Source: Gammaproteobacteria bacterium
GTDB lineage: Bacteria > Pseudomonadota > Gammaproteobacteria > JAIEPX01
DNA: 64,000 nt
NCBI GenBank assembly: GCA_019748175.1
Contig: JAIEPX010000003.1
Span: forward strand, 124,001-188,000
Direction of reading: 5' to 3'
Position numbers and translations under genes: made by a program. Shown piece by piece: positions 35,598 through 43,986 of the stretch. Within the stretch, counting starts at the first letter, position 1; each line of letters starts with the position of its first letter. The notes beneath the pieces were generated by a model, which did not search any database, was not told the origin of the DNA, and saw nothing but the letters and a program-made list of their open reading frames with translations.

Positions 35598-36167
35598 ATG
35601 ATAAAATTCTTGATTCTGCCAGTGGTTCTTGCTGTATCATTGAGCAGCAATGCTGATAATCACAAAGGGGATTCTGTGGTCACTAATTTACAACCCAAGG
35701 CAAAAGCTCATCAACGAGAACTGGATCATAAATATTTTTTACATATGGCCTATGAGCAGGCATTGAAAAGCTACAATGAAGGTGGTTGTCCCATTGGTAG
35801 CGTAATTGTCGACGAGAACGGCAAGATTCTCGGTAAAGGACATAATATGCTAGTTCAAGAAGGAAACCCCGTTCTCCATGGTGAAATGTCAGCAATGCGC
35901 GACGCAGGACGGATGCCTTCAAGGCGCAAAACAACACTCTACACAACTTTAAGTCCGTGCATGATGTGTACCGGCACGATCATCCAGTTCAAAATCGGAC
36001 GCGTTGTTATCGGTGATACAATTAATTCGGGACCTGCTAACGTCGAATTACTCAAACAAAAAGGCGTTGAGGTCATCGCGCTCGACGATCCGGATAGCAT
36101 CGCGCTAGTTAAAAAGTTCCGTAAAGAAAAACCCGATTTGTGGCTTGAAGATTGGGGTGGGTCCTAA
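35598..36167 (+). CDS. Cytosine deaminase-like enzyme with N-terminal signal sequence
   Basis: 189 aa. Zinc deaminase motifs are complete: VLHGEMSAM (HxE) and LSPCMMCTG (PCxxC). The run YEQALKSYNEGGCPIGSVIV, KGHNMLVQEGNPVLHGE, TTLYTTLSPCMMCTGTIIQF and the ending KPDLWLEDWG resemble yeast-type cytosine deaminase (Fcy1), which converts cytosine to uracil. Unusually, residues 1-19 form a hydrophobic leader (MIKFLILPVVLAVSLSSNA) with an A-x-A-like cleavage site, so the enzyme may be exported. The region is less AT-rich than its neighbours, compatible with separate origin. A 40-codon frame at 36178-36300 follows but is not convincing. Confidence 0.82.
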   Translation: MIKFLILPVVLAVSLSSNADNHKGDSVVTNLQPKAKAHQRELDHKYFLHMAYEQALKSYNEGGCPIGSVIVDENGKILGKGHNMLVQEGNPVLHGEMSAMRDAGRMPSRRKTTLYTTLSPCMMCTGTIIQFKIGRVVIGDTINSGPANVELLKQKGVEVIALDDPDSIALVKKFRKEKPDLWLEDWGGS

Positions 36168-36267
36168 TCAAAAAAGAATGCTACTACTGCTCGCATTAAC
36201 GAAAGTTATCAAACCTGATGGCAAAGATTTAAATGATAATTATGCTGATCTTTTTCAGCGACGTACT

Positions 36268-37053
36268 CTACTTTGGACCACGAGGCATGCCCTGTTGTAA
36301 AATTTTTTCATGAACTTCCTTAGCAGGTATGACTTCTTTCAGATCAAAGTAACGACGCGTTAACGGATCTGCTCGTCGTTCAGGATGATTAGGATCTCGC
36401 TGTTTAATGTTAAGTATTTCCACTAAGTCATACACTTCATTACTTGCCCCACCTTTCAAATCAGGATTTGGCAAATGAACTGGAATATTGGGGACATCAA
36501 ATGTAATCGGAGAGCGCTTTGAATCAGTTATCAATCTTGTTTCAAGTAAATTAACAATATTATCCCCAGCATTTGGCTCACAACAGGTTACAATATACTC
36601 TTGCAATTCAGGACTAAATCTATTCCATCGAATTTTAATCTCGTTAGGAATCACTACCCAAACGCTTTCTTCGACATTTTGTGGTTTTTCCGTAACGCCT
36701 ACTCCAAGAAATGCACATAATTTTCTAACATTAATCTGGGTTACTGACTTACATGGAATATTAATCTCTCGACCATCTACAATGCCGACGAAATGTGTAT
36801 CAGCAAATTTAAATATTCCTTTACCTTCTAATTGTCTCACTAACTCCTCAAAACGCTCTTTTCTTCTTTGTATGGGAGGATGTTGAGTACTTTCTCGAAT
36901 TTTTATGCAATCACCAGATTTTTCAACACGATAATGCTGAGAACAGTTTGATATATCCAATAATTTCTTGATTATTGCCGCCGATAAAGCTGCTATTTGC
37001 ATTTTACCTCTATTATCTTCTCTTCGATGCATGCGCATAGCATATCTCCTCAT
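36268..37053 (-). CDS. Unknown protein with possible C-terminal U-box-like domain
   Basis: 261 aa. The C-terminal ~65 residues contain IPVHLPNPDLKGGASNEVYD then RADPLTRRYFDLKEVIPAKE and VHEKIL. The pattern (D/C)PLTRxxFxxxxVIPxxxxxxxI matches the second half of U-box E3 ligases (CPxTRxxLxxxDLIPNxxLxxxI), and bacterial effector U-boxes are often this diverged. The first half of the U-box (CPI...DPV..xGH) is not evident, so the call is tentative. N-terminal ~130 residues are basic and unassigned. No signal peptide. It lies in the same neighbourhood as the OTU protein. Confidence 0.4.
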   Translation of the reverse strand: MRRYAMRMHRREDNRGKMQIAALSAAIIKKLLDISNCSQHYRVEKSGDCIKIRESTQHPPIQRRKERFEELVRQLEGKGIFKFADTHFVGIVDGREINIPCKSVTQINVRKLCAFLGVGVTEKPQNVEESVWVVIPNEIKIRWNRFSPELQEYIVTCCEPNAGDNIVNLLETRLITDSKRSPITFDVPNIPVHLPNPDLKGGASNEVYDLVEILNIKQRDPNHPERRADPLTRRYFDLKEVIPAKEVHEKILQQGMPRGPK

Positions 37054-37515
37054 CTATTAACTTGACTTTAGTATACTGTTTACCAAAGCATATAATCGTT
37101 TTATTATATAATATAAATATGGTTTTTCAAATAAACTGATATCACTTTCTCCAAACCTCTCACAACTCAAGATACTACGCCTTTGCTATTCATTATAGTA
37201 CACGTTTTAATATTCTACGAATCAGAATATATGTTGGTCTTAAAATGATAATCAACTAGGGCTGTTATGACCAAGAGTATAATTGTCATAAGTTAAGGGT
37301 ACTGGGATCAGATCCTATAGGAAGGAAGTCTCAAATTACCGAATTGAAAGGGCTTGGCGATGTCATCTACTGTCAATCGGTAACTGATTTTGCTTATCGC
37401 CAGTATCATGGAATCTTACTCTACAGGGGCACAGTTTAACGGGGCACCGCTTGCTTGAAAATATTGTTGAAATCTTTTATACCTAAAGAAAATTTCAACA
37501 ATGAGGAGAAATGAC
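37054..37515. other. Non-coding stretch with a dispersed repeat copy
   Basis: 462 bases without a convincing gene. At about 37151-37209 it holds a sequence (CCAAACCTCTCACAACTCAA and following bases) that recurs in diverged form at 41823-41878. A short palindromic GGATCAGATCC lies at 37316-37326. The 3' end carries the promoter of the toxin-antitoxin pair. Nothing else is recognisable. Confidence 0.45.
37151..37209. repeat. Dispersed intergenic repeat, copy 1
   Basis: Shares with 41823-41878 the ordered blocks CCAAA, TCTCACAA, TCAAGA, ACGC and TATAG-ACAC-TTT with near-constant spacing. Identity over the first 32 bases is roughly three quarters by eye. Both copies lie between genes. Nature unknown. 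Confidence 0.4.
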
Positions 37516-37755
37516 ATGACAGCAGCAACTGTAAATTATAGTGTTCCCGAAAATATCAAGCGTGAATTTAATAAGACCTTCGCTCATGACAATAAGAGTC
37601 AAATTATCGCCTCATTAATGAGTCGAGCCATAGAAGAACATAAATTACAGCTTCAGAGGAAAAAAGCTATTCATAAATTACTGACCATACGACAAGAGTT
37701 ACCTATGCAATCTGCCAAAAAACTCCTAACTATTCGTCAAGATGGTAGAAAATGA
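37516..37755 (+). CDS. RHH-like antitoxin, partner of PIN toxin
   Basis: 79 aa from the ATG at 37516, chosen because AGGAG lies 7 bases before it; an in-frame ATG at 37501 is upstream but lacks a binding site. The fragment VNYSVPENIKREFNKTFAHD then NKSQIIASLMSRAIEEHK is like ribbon-helix-helix antitoxins (beta strand, then two helices). The C-terminal tail repeats a short block: KLLTIRQELP and KLLTIRQDGRK. It overlaps the toxin start by ATGA. VapB-like antitoxins bind both the toxin and the operon promoter. Confidence 0.75.
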   Translation: MTAATVNYSVPENIKREFNKTFAHDNKSQIIASLMSRAIEEHKLQLQRKKAIHKLLTIRQELPMQSAKKLLTIRQDGRK

Positions 37756-38177
37756 AGTCTTATGTTATTGATGCCTGTGTTATATTGAAGTGGATTTTCA
37801 AAACAGACGATGATAAAGAACATATTGACAAGGCACTGAATTTATTAAAGCTTATTGAAAGAGGTGAGTGTCAGATTCAACAGCCAATTCACTGGCTACC
37901 AGAGGTGATTTCTGTAATTTGCAGGCGACTTGATACTAACCGAACAGCTGAGATTTTAGGGTCTTTGCTAGCTATGAACTTTGCTATCAATGAAGAAATT
38001 GAAGTCTACACATCCGCAGCTCATTTATCTTCAAAATATAATCACCATCTTTTTGATACTTTGTATCACGCAGTTGCATTAGAATCTGTCAACACTGTAT
38101 TCATTACTTCAGACGCCAAATATTATAAAAGAACCAAATCAGAAGGTTCAATAATGCTATTATCTGATTTTTCATGA
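37752..38177 (+). CDS. PIN-domain ribonuclease toxin (VapC-like)
   Basis: 141 aa. PIN acidic residues are present: YVIDACVILKWIF (first Asp), HWLPEVISVICRRL (Glu), LFDTLYHAVALE (third acidic) and FITSDAKYYKR (fourth Asp). These coordinate Mg2+ in an RNase that cleaves tRNA or rRNA in characterised VapC toxins. The order antitoxin-toxin with ATGA overlap is standard. No attachment sites or transposase were seen nearby. Confidence 0.85.
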   Translation: MKSYVIDACVILKWIFKTDDDKEHIDKALNLLKLIERGECQIQQPIHWLPEVISVICRRLDTNRTAEILGSLLAMNFAINEEIEVYTSAAHLSSKYNHHLFDTLYHAVALESVNTVFITSDAKYYKRTKSEGSIMLLSDFS

Positions 38178-38407
38178 CTGTTAGTCGCAAGGCTAGAATC
38201 TAAGACTGCTACGATCTCGTAGCTATATGCTAAGAATGAAGCAAATTTTGTTTCTAGCCATTATTTTTTGGCCCTTAAGCTATTGATTTAAGACCCTATT
38301 AGTTTACAATTCACAGCAGACTACTAATAATTCATGGTTAGGCTTTCAGTTGAATAAACATCAAATATACTAATAACTTAGTATTTACGGTATTAATATT
38401 CAACTGA

Positions 38408-39595
38408 TTATTTAGCTTCTGAAATTGATTTTATCGCTTCACAAAATAAATTGACCTCTTCTTCAGTATTATAATAATGTACTGAAGCTCGAACTACTGC
38501 CGGTAAATGTCGCGCAGACATATCCAATCGTGCATATTCTTGTAGTGAAATAGAGACGTTAATTTTTCTTTTTGATAAAGCTTGCTGGATATCATCAACC
38601 TTTTTTCCTTTACAAGTAAAGGTCACAATACCACATTTATTTACTCCGAGATCGTGCAATTCGATATTTTGAATACTAGATAATTGCTGACGAAAAAGAT
38701 TTGACAACAATTGTATTCTATCCCAAATTTTTGAAAGATCTAAATTCAATGCGTATTCTATTGCTACACCAAGGCCTATTTTTGCAGCTATATTTTGTTC
38801 CCACGTTTCAAAACGGTGGGCTGTCGGATTTAAAATATAATCATTATCTTTTATCCACGTCGCTGAATGAAGATCAACAAAAGGAGGGTCACATTGATCA
38901 AGTATTTTCTTACTAGCATACAAAAATCCCGTTCCTCTTGGTCCGCGCAAATATTTTCTACCTGTAGCGCAAAGAAAATCACAGCCTATTTTTTTCACAT
39001 CAACTGGCATTTGTCCCACTGATTGCGTAGTGTCGAGAAGATAAAGAATATTATTTTCTCGAGCGATTTTACCCACTTCTTCTGCTGGATTGATTAAACC
39101 CCCTTGTGTAGGAATATGAGTGATGGCAATTAATTTAACGCGATCATTAATTTTAAATCGCAAGTCTTCTAAATCTAGTTGTCCAAAAGAATCATTTTTC
39201 ACGACATCTATAATAACGCCCGTGCGTTTTGAACAATGCAAAAATGCAAGATAATTACTAGCATATTCGCTCATAGCTGTTAAGATCCGATCGCCTTTAT
39301 TGAATTTAAGGCTACAAAAAGCCATTTCCCATGCACGTGTAGCATTTTCGAGAAATGCGATTTCTTCACGATCACAATTAATTAGTTGGGCAGCATAATC
39401 GTAAATTTTCTCTGATTTATCGAGAGCGGCTTGCGCAGCTTCATAGCCACCTATTGATGACTCTAAATCGAGATGTTCCTTGATTGCGTTGGTAACTGAA
39501 AGCGGTGGTAGGGCGGCGCCAGCATTATTAAAATGAACTACATTTTTGCAGCCTGGAGTATCATTTCGGAGTTTTTCGATATTAAGATCATCCAT
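38408..39595 (-). CDS. Class V aminotransferase / cysteine desulfurase-like PLP enzyme
   Basis: 395 aa. PLP fold: VVHFNNAGAALPPLSVTNAI near the start, LLDTTQSVGQMPVDVKKIGC with cofactor-contacting Asp and Gln, and the Schiff-base lysine in ATGRKYLRGPRGTGFLYASK. The GRKYLRGPRGTGFLY block is characteristic of class V aminotransferases related to cysteine desulfurases and selenocysteine lyases. The usual active-site Cys loop near the C-terminus is not obvious, so desulfurase activity is uncertain. The AlbA_2 gene ends 12 bases upstream, so they may share a transcript. Confidence 0.87.
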   Translation of the reverse strand: MDDLNIEKLRNDTPGCKNVVHFNNAGAALPPLSVTNAIKEHLDLESSIGGYEAAQAALDKSEKIYDYAAQLINCDREEIAFLENATRAWEMAFCSLKFNKGDRILTAMSEYASNYLAFLHCSKRTGVIIDVVKNDSFGQLDLEDLRFKINDRVKLIAITHIPTQGGLINPAEEVGKIARENNILYLLDTTQSVGQMPVDVKKIGCDFLCATGRKYLRGPRGTGFLYASKKILDQCDPPFVDLHSATWIKDNDYILNPTAHRFETWEQNIAAKIGLGVAIEYALNLDLSKIWDRIQLLSNLFRQQLSSIQNIELHDLGVNKCGIVTFTCKGKKVDDIQQALSKRKINVSISLQEYARLDMSARHLPAVVRASVHYYNTEEEVNLFCEAIKSISEAK

Positions 39596-39607
39596 AAATG
39601 TCTCCCT

Positions 39608-40960
39608 TTATATTTTCACATAACGAATAGCTGAACCATGACCAACTTTATTGAGTTGACCATCTTTTGTTAGCTTCATCAGAATTCGACCCGCAGTAGA
39701 ACGTGATACATTCAAATGCTCCATGACATCACTCACTCTAATTTCACCTTTTGTAAAAAATATTGCGTTAACCATTTCTGAATATTCTAGATTTTCGGAA
39801 TGTTCTACTTTTGGTTTTCTGGGTAAAATACATTTCACAAATCCAGTTCCCTCAGTGATCACAGGGATCGGTAATTTTCTCTCAGCATAGCTTTTAAATA
39901 ATGTGATAAAACCCGATCCTAGTTTTTCAATATATCCCATATCACGAAATACCCTCGTGATTATGGAATTTCTGATATACGTAACGCCAATATCAACTTT
40001 ATCATCTAAAATTGGCCCTGGAAAATTACCTGGACTGAAAATTTCCACTCGATCATCATATATAGTGATTTTAGTTGGGCCATTAATAAGATAATTTCTA
40101 TGAACAGTAGCGTTCAGAACAATCTCACGAAGCGCCTCAGGTGGAATTTCTAATTGCTCTTCTCGCGTACCTGTTCCTTTTATCGTAAAGGATGTGTTTA
40201 GTCTACTCGTAACAAACGCAACAGTTTCCTTATACTGTGCAAACAATTGTCCACCAGAGTCTATAGTTGCTATTACTTCCCGACCATCTATTCCAGCAAT
40301 ATGCGAGCAAATAGTAAATGCCTCTGGAAAAAATTTAGCAGGGTTTTTTCCAAACAATAATATTCCACCCACAGTTGGGTAAACACGCCCTCTATCTTTC
40401 GTAAGAATTTCATAATGAAACAGCATTTCTTGAAGATCGACTGTTAAATAACCCTGCTTACGTTCTTGTAAAAATTTCTCAAATATTTTCGTATCTATAT
40501 CGTCTTCTTGAGCTGCGTATACAGGCATTTCATCAATAAATTTCCTTTGGCCTTGCCATTGTAATTGCTGAATAATATCTTGTGTCGCAAGCATTGTATG
40601 CGTGCCCATTCGAACAAATGTTCCTTCATTTATTCTCTCATTACGAAAGTGATATGGTTTATTGCCGCCTTCGGCAATATCAACAATGACAACCAACTGA
40701 TCTCCAATGCGTTTAGTATAAATGGAAGGGTATATACTAGGACTCACCGTATCGTAGATAGAGCGGTTAAGGTCATCAATTAATTGATCAACACTATCTT
40801 CTGGGACACCAATTATTTCTCCAGAATCGTCTACTCCTATAACCATTTCCCCACCATAAGTATTAGCAAAACCTACTATCGTCTTTAATAGGGTCTGCTT
40901 CTTCTGTGGAATATCACGCTTGAACTCCAAAACTGAAGATTCTTTTTGGGGATACTTCAT
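39608..40960 (-). CDS. Schlafen AlbA_2 domain / HATPase regulator with C-terminal winged helix
   Basis: 450 aa. Residues ~5-130 are AlbA_2 (SSVLEFKRDIPQKKQTLLKT, IVGFANTYGGEMVIGVDDSG). A histidine-kinase-like ATPase segment (HATPase_c_4) follows at ~270-360 (ALREIVLNATVHRNYLINGP, then KLGSGFITLFKSYAE). The final ~50 residues are a winged helix (EIRVSDVMEHLNVSRSTAGR, ILMKLTKDGQLNKVG). Proteins of this layout are widespread putative transcription regulators, usually annotated as ATP-binding or divergent-AAA-associated. Directly upstream, beginning 34 bases from the start codon, lie five phased copies of an 18-bp motif, probably its own operator sites. Confidence 0.83.
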   Translation of the reverse strand: MKYPQKESSVLEFKRDIPQKKQTLLKTIVGFANTYGGEMVIGVDDSGEIIGVPEDSVDQLIDDLNRSIYDTVSPSIYPSIYTKRIGDQLVVIVDIAEGGNKPYHFRNERINEGTFVRMGTHTMLATQDIIQQLQWQGQRKFIDEMPVYAAQEDDIDTKIFEKFLQERKQGYLTVDLQEMLFHYEILTKDRGRVYPTVGGILLFGKNPAKFFPEAFTICSHIAGIDGREVIATIDSGGQLFAQYKETVAFVTSRLNTSFTIKGTGTREEQLEIPPEALREIVLNATVHRNYLINGPTKITIYDDRVEIFSPGNFPGPILDDKVDIGVTYIRNSIITRVFRDMGYIEKLGSGFITLFKSYAERKLPIPVITEGTGFVKCILPRKPKVEHSENLEYSEMVNAIFFTKGEIRVSDVMEHLNVSRSTAGRILMKLTKDGQLNKVGHGSAIRYVKI

Positions 40961-40994
40961 CCTTTTGCCTTAATTGATTCATAATGTCCAAGCA

Positions 40995-41131
40995 TGACAC
41001 AACTGACTCATTCTATCAACAAATTGGGTCGATTGTGTCACTGAGTCAGAGATTGGGTCAATTGACACAATCGATCGCTTCAATCGGGTCAATTGTTTCA
41101 CAAAACTATCATATGAACCCATTGACTCACT
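40995..41131. promoter_or_regulatory. Array of five 18-bp operator-like motifs
   Basis: Copies of a motif near TGAMACAATTGACYCAAT start at 40995 (+), 41023 (-), 41052 (-), 41083 (-) and 41114 (+), that is 28, 29, 31 and 31 bases apart, close to three helical turns. Individual forms include TGACACAATCGACCCAAT, TGAAACAATTGACCCGAT and TGAACCCATTGACTCACT. A GTCAATTGAC palindrome forms the core of the third copy. The array precedes the AlbA_2 gene at 40960 and may be bound by its product (inferred). Confidence 0.7.
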
Positions 41132-41380
41132 CCCTTACCTGTTGAGAATGTAAAATATCCAGGAGATTTTACGGTTTGACACAGATCTTAATGCCCCGAA
41201 ACCCTTGCCACATCTACTTTTTAGGCTGCAAAACTAATTGTTGGCCCTCTCTATTCATTTTGATCAATAAGCACACTTAATCAACATGTACTATGCTATA
41301 TAACATATGCTTTGGCTGACCCCGGCAATCTATATGGGATTGCCAACGTGCATTTATCAACCCAACAAGGAAAGTGACTT

Positions 41381-41662
41381 ATGACAACAGTAATTGCCAC
41401 ACATGAAGTAGAAGATGGAGATCGATGGATTCAGGCTTGGACTCGAAAACCAGGTAGCCGCCATGATTTAATGGCATCAATTGGAGCAACTGCACGCGTC
41501 TTTCGTAGCCCAGTAAATCCAAACTTTACAGGCCTAATTTTCGAAGTCGCTGATTTAGGCAAATTCAATGCCTTATTACAATCTGACGAAGGTAAAAAAG
41601 CCATGGAAGAGGACGGCGTTAAAGTCGAAACTTTGCACATCGCTTACGAAACAAATATCTAA
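41381..41662 (+). CDS. Small conserved-looking protein, function unknown
   Basis: 93 aa. Alternating strands and helices (TTVIATHEVEDGDRWIQAWT, GATARVFRSPVNPNFTGLIF, EVADLGKFNALLQSDEGKKA) suggest a small ferredoxin-like/dimeric alpha-beta barrel fold. AAGGA precedes the ATG. It is preceded by ~250 bases of non-coding DNA downstream of the operator array. Not recognised further. No signal peptide; likely a cytoplasmic small-molecule-binding protein (inferred). Confidence 0.6.
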   Translation: MTTVIATHEVEDGDRWIQAWTRKPGSRHDLMASIGATARVFRSPVNPNFTGLIFEVADLGKFNALLQSDEGKKAMEEDGVKVETLHIAYETNI

Positions 41663-41822
41663 CATCATTGCTCACTATTATTTTTGTTTTTATTTGAGTG
41701 AAAAGCACCTGAATTATTGGCATTCTGATTACAAAAATGCAGGTACTTTCCCTTGTCAATCTTACACCATGTATATTATATAATTAAATTTAGATTACTG
41801 ATTTAGTTTAGCAGTGATTTGC

Positions 41823-41878
41823 CCAAAACTTCTCACAATTCAAGACGCGACGCGCAATATTTTTCTATAGGACACTTT
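41823..41878. repeat. Dispersed intergenic repeat, copy 2
   Basis: Diverged copy of the sequence at 37151-37209 (CCAAAACTTCTCACAATTCA and on). It ends just before a sequence GATTGTGTCACTGA (41879-41892) that also occurs exactly at 41031-41044 within the operator array. Confidence 0.4.
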
Positions 41879-41902
41879 GATTGTGTCACTGAAATCAAAT
41901 AA

Positions 41903-41920
41903 TGAAACAATTGACTCAAT
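41903..41920 (+). promoter_or_regulatory. Sixth copy of the AlbA_2-array motif
   Basis: TGAAACAATTGACTCAAT matches the reverse complement of array copy four (TGAAACAATTGACCCGAT) at 16 of 18 positions. It lies 78 bases before the membrane/secreted gene pair, making that pair a candidate target of the same regulator. Confidence 0.55.
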
Positions 41921-41997
41921 CTCTGCTCCATTTGACGATATCGCTTTTATCTCCTAAGATCATTAATGCATTAGTTAATTTCCTTCAGCGAGGTTCT

Positions 41998-42396
41998 ATG
42001 AGTAAATGGATTTACCATGAATACGTTTCTCTGTTTAGCCAATATCTAGGTTATTTATGCTCTTTATTGCTAGTCTTAGCATCTGCTGCTGCTTTATCGG
42101 CCGTAAGAGAAGGTGTACAAAATAGATGGGGGGTTTTAATATCATTCTCATTAAGTATTGCTTGCGCAATAATTGGGATTGTAATTGTATTAAACACATA
42201 TAGTAGCTTATATCAGATCGCTTTAAAGTTAAGTCAGTGTGCGTTAATAAACGATGAGCTATCTTGCGATTTCAATATCTTGGACACCCCAGATCCAGCA
42301 TCGATTGTTCTATCTTCGCTACTCTCCTTGTTTTTTTTAGTGGTAGGTTATTGTTTAATAATCGAGAGGAAAAAAATTGAAAACGTTTCTAATTAA
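41998..42396 (+). CDS. Membrane protein of unknown function
   Basis: 132 aa from the ATG at 41998 (GAGG 4 bases upstream); an in-frame ATG at 41902 exists but lacks a binding site and overlaps the regulatory motif. Three hydrophobic spans: YLGYLCSLLLVLASAAALSA, WGVLISFSLSIACAIIGIVI and SIVLSSLLSLFFLVVGYCLI. A loop between the last two contains two Cys (LSQCALINDELSCDF), which could form a periplasmic disulfide. Overlaps the next gene by 20 bases. No family recognised. Confidence 0.6.
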   Translation: MSKWIYHEYVSLFSQYLGYLCSLLLVLASAAALSAVREGVQNRWGVLISFSLSIACAIIGIVIVLNTYSSLYQIALKLSQCALINDELSCDFNILDTPDPASIVLSSLLSLFFLVVGYCLIIERKKIENVSN

Positions 42397-42874
42397 CTCT
42401 TGTTTTGTTAGTTTTCTACTACTTGTACATACTACCGCCATTTGCAAATCAAGAGACTTTAGTTTGCAATTTAAAACCCCCAGTATAATAGCATTACTTG
42501 ACAATGATCTAAAAAATCAAGGATATGAAATAAAGCTCGTCAATAATACCCTGTTATTATTCCTTCATGGGCAACCATTGAGAATGGCCTACTCAGGCTT
42601 TACGCCTAGAAAAATCAAACAGTTAAATATTAATTTAACCAATACATTCAGGAATGCCAAAATATATATTGAAAATAAACCGACCAAATATAAAACGGAT
42701 AAAAGCGGTAATGCTGCGATCCAATCAAATTTTGAAATAAATTCTGTATTTAGCATTTCTATACAAAACAATGAAAAAACTAAAACCCTACAACTTATTT
42801 TCAATTTTGATTCTGATATGAAAATAGCATGTTCTGAAAAAGACGACTTTAGCTGTAAAATTATTGAATATTAA
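42377..42874 (+). CDS. Secreted protein of unknown function
   Basis: 165 aa with a TTG start at 42377 behind GAGAGGAA, overlapping the end of the membrane gene, so it is probably translationally coupled. Residues 1-23 are a signal peptide (MKTFLINSCFVSFLLLVHTT-AIC). The mature part is beta-rich (LKNQGYEIKLVNNTLLLFLH; FEINSVFSISIQNNEKTKTL) and has two late Cys that could pair. Likely periplasmic and acting with its membrane neighbour. No family recognised. Confidence 0.6.
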   Translation: MKTFLINSCFVSFLLLVHTTAICKSRDFSLQFKTPSIIALLDNDLKNQGYEIKLVNNTLLLFLHGQPLRMAYSGFTPRKIKQLNINLTNTFRNAKIYIENKPTKYKTDKSGNAAIQSNFEINSVFSISIQNNEKTKTLQLIFNFDSDMKIACSEKDDFSCKIIEY

Positions 42875-42916
42875 TCTTTTCGATTTTGCCACTTATGGTG
42901 ATTGTGCGCTTAAAAT

Positions 42917-42940
42917 TTTATTTATTTATTTATTTATTTA
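42917..42940 (+). repeat. (TTTA)6 tetranucleotide tract
   Basis: Six perfect TTTA units in the 285-base non-coding stretch between the secreted protein gene and the SDR pseudogene. Such tracts can change length by slippage, but neither flanking gene has its promoter clearly here. The rest of this gap shows nothing recognisable. Confidence 0.9.
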
Positions 42941-43159
42941 TTTTCCTAATATTTTATTCTCATTGGGGAACATCATACAATGAAGTTTGATTTGTTCAAA
43001 CATTCAATCCGTTTCGGACGGGTTGGATCAAGACATATTTAGCATCTAGATGTAGGTCAGTCAGTGGCAATGAGATTATTTGCTCGCCATTTGGATAATT
43101 AACTACTTTGGCTGTAGTCATGGTTAACCTGTTGAATTAACTTAAGAAACTGTTCAATT

Positions 43160-43943
43160 CTAATCAAACATCCGCCCACCATAAATCCCGCCATCGATAA
43201 CGAGCTCGCTGGCAGTTACGAATTTAGATTCATCAGAAACAAGGTAGAGGATGCCGTAGGCGATGTCATTGGCGTCGCCGATATTGCCGAGGGGTTGGAG
43301 TTTGTCGAAAGCAGCGCGAATGTCGGAAGGGGTTGAGTCGGTTTTTTGAGGAATTTCGCCGAGGTTGGGTGTGTTTATGTAGCCGGGGTGAATTGAATTT
43401 ACTCTGATTTTATCTTTGGCGTAAATCATCGCATCGGTTTTGCTCATTAATCGAATGGCACCTTTTGATGCATGGTTAGCAGGGTAGTCGGGGCTGCCAA
43501 CGAGCCCGTGAATGGAAGAAATATTAATAATACTTCCACCCCCGGATTTTTAGGGATAAGGAATCACATGTTTAGTGCAGAAAAAAGTTCCTTTGGCATT
43601 AATATTCATGACTTTGTCCCATTCAGACTCTGTTAATTCGTGAGTGGGTTTGTTGCTGCCAATAAATCCTGCATTGTTGACTAAAACATTAATGCGACCA
43701 AATTTCTGATTAATTTCACAAAAAACATTTTTCAATATTTAATTCATTTGTAACATCCATGTTCCAATATTCAGCATTCCCACCGTGATCTTGAATGTAT
43801 TTTACAGTTTCTTTTCCTGCAGAATCATTAATATCAACAACTGCAATTGTTCCACCTTGTTTTGATAATAAATGGCAAGCAGCCTGACCAATTCCTGTTG
43901 ATCCACCTGTAACAATAATCACTTTATCTTTTACACGATTCAT
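43160..43943 (-). pseudogene. Short-chain dehydrogenase (SDR), broken by frameshift and stop
   Basis: Three adjacent frames together give a full SDR of about 260 residues. First part: VKDKVIIVTGGSTGIGQAAC (TGxxxGIG cofactor motif). A one-base shift near 43726, in an A/T run, leads to RINVLVNNAGFIGSN (NNAG motif). A TAA at 43550-43552 then interrupts the frame before SGGGSIINISSIHGLVGSPD, YPANHASKGAIRLM (Tyr-x-x-x-Lys is changed here to HASK with Y displaced) and VNSIHPGYINTP. At least two lesions, both beside short homopolymers, so decay or sequencing error. The NTF2-like gene lies just upstream on the same strand. Confidence 0.85.
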
Positions 43944-43986
43944 AATTTAACTCTGTATTAAAATTGTATTCTGAAAAATTCCTTTC

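Noticed and set aside
36178..36300. 40-codon plus-strand frame after the cytosine deaminase (MLLLLALTKVIKPDGKDLND...)
   Set aside because: Reads slightly like protein but has no clear ribosome binding site, overlaps the convergent gene and matches nothing I know; possibly a relic.
41023..41131. CRISPR array
   Set aside because: Repeats are only 18 bases, vary in sequence and orientation, and are spaced about 12 bases apart; no cas gene is present. Operator array fits better.
42917..42940. Phase-variation switch made by the TTTA tract
   Set aside because: The tract is outside any coding frame and not in a recognisable promoter spacer.
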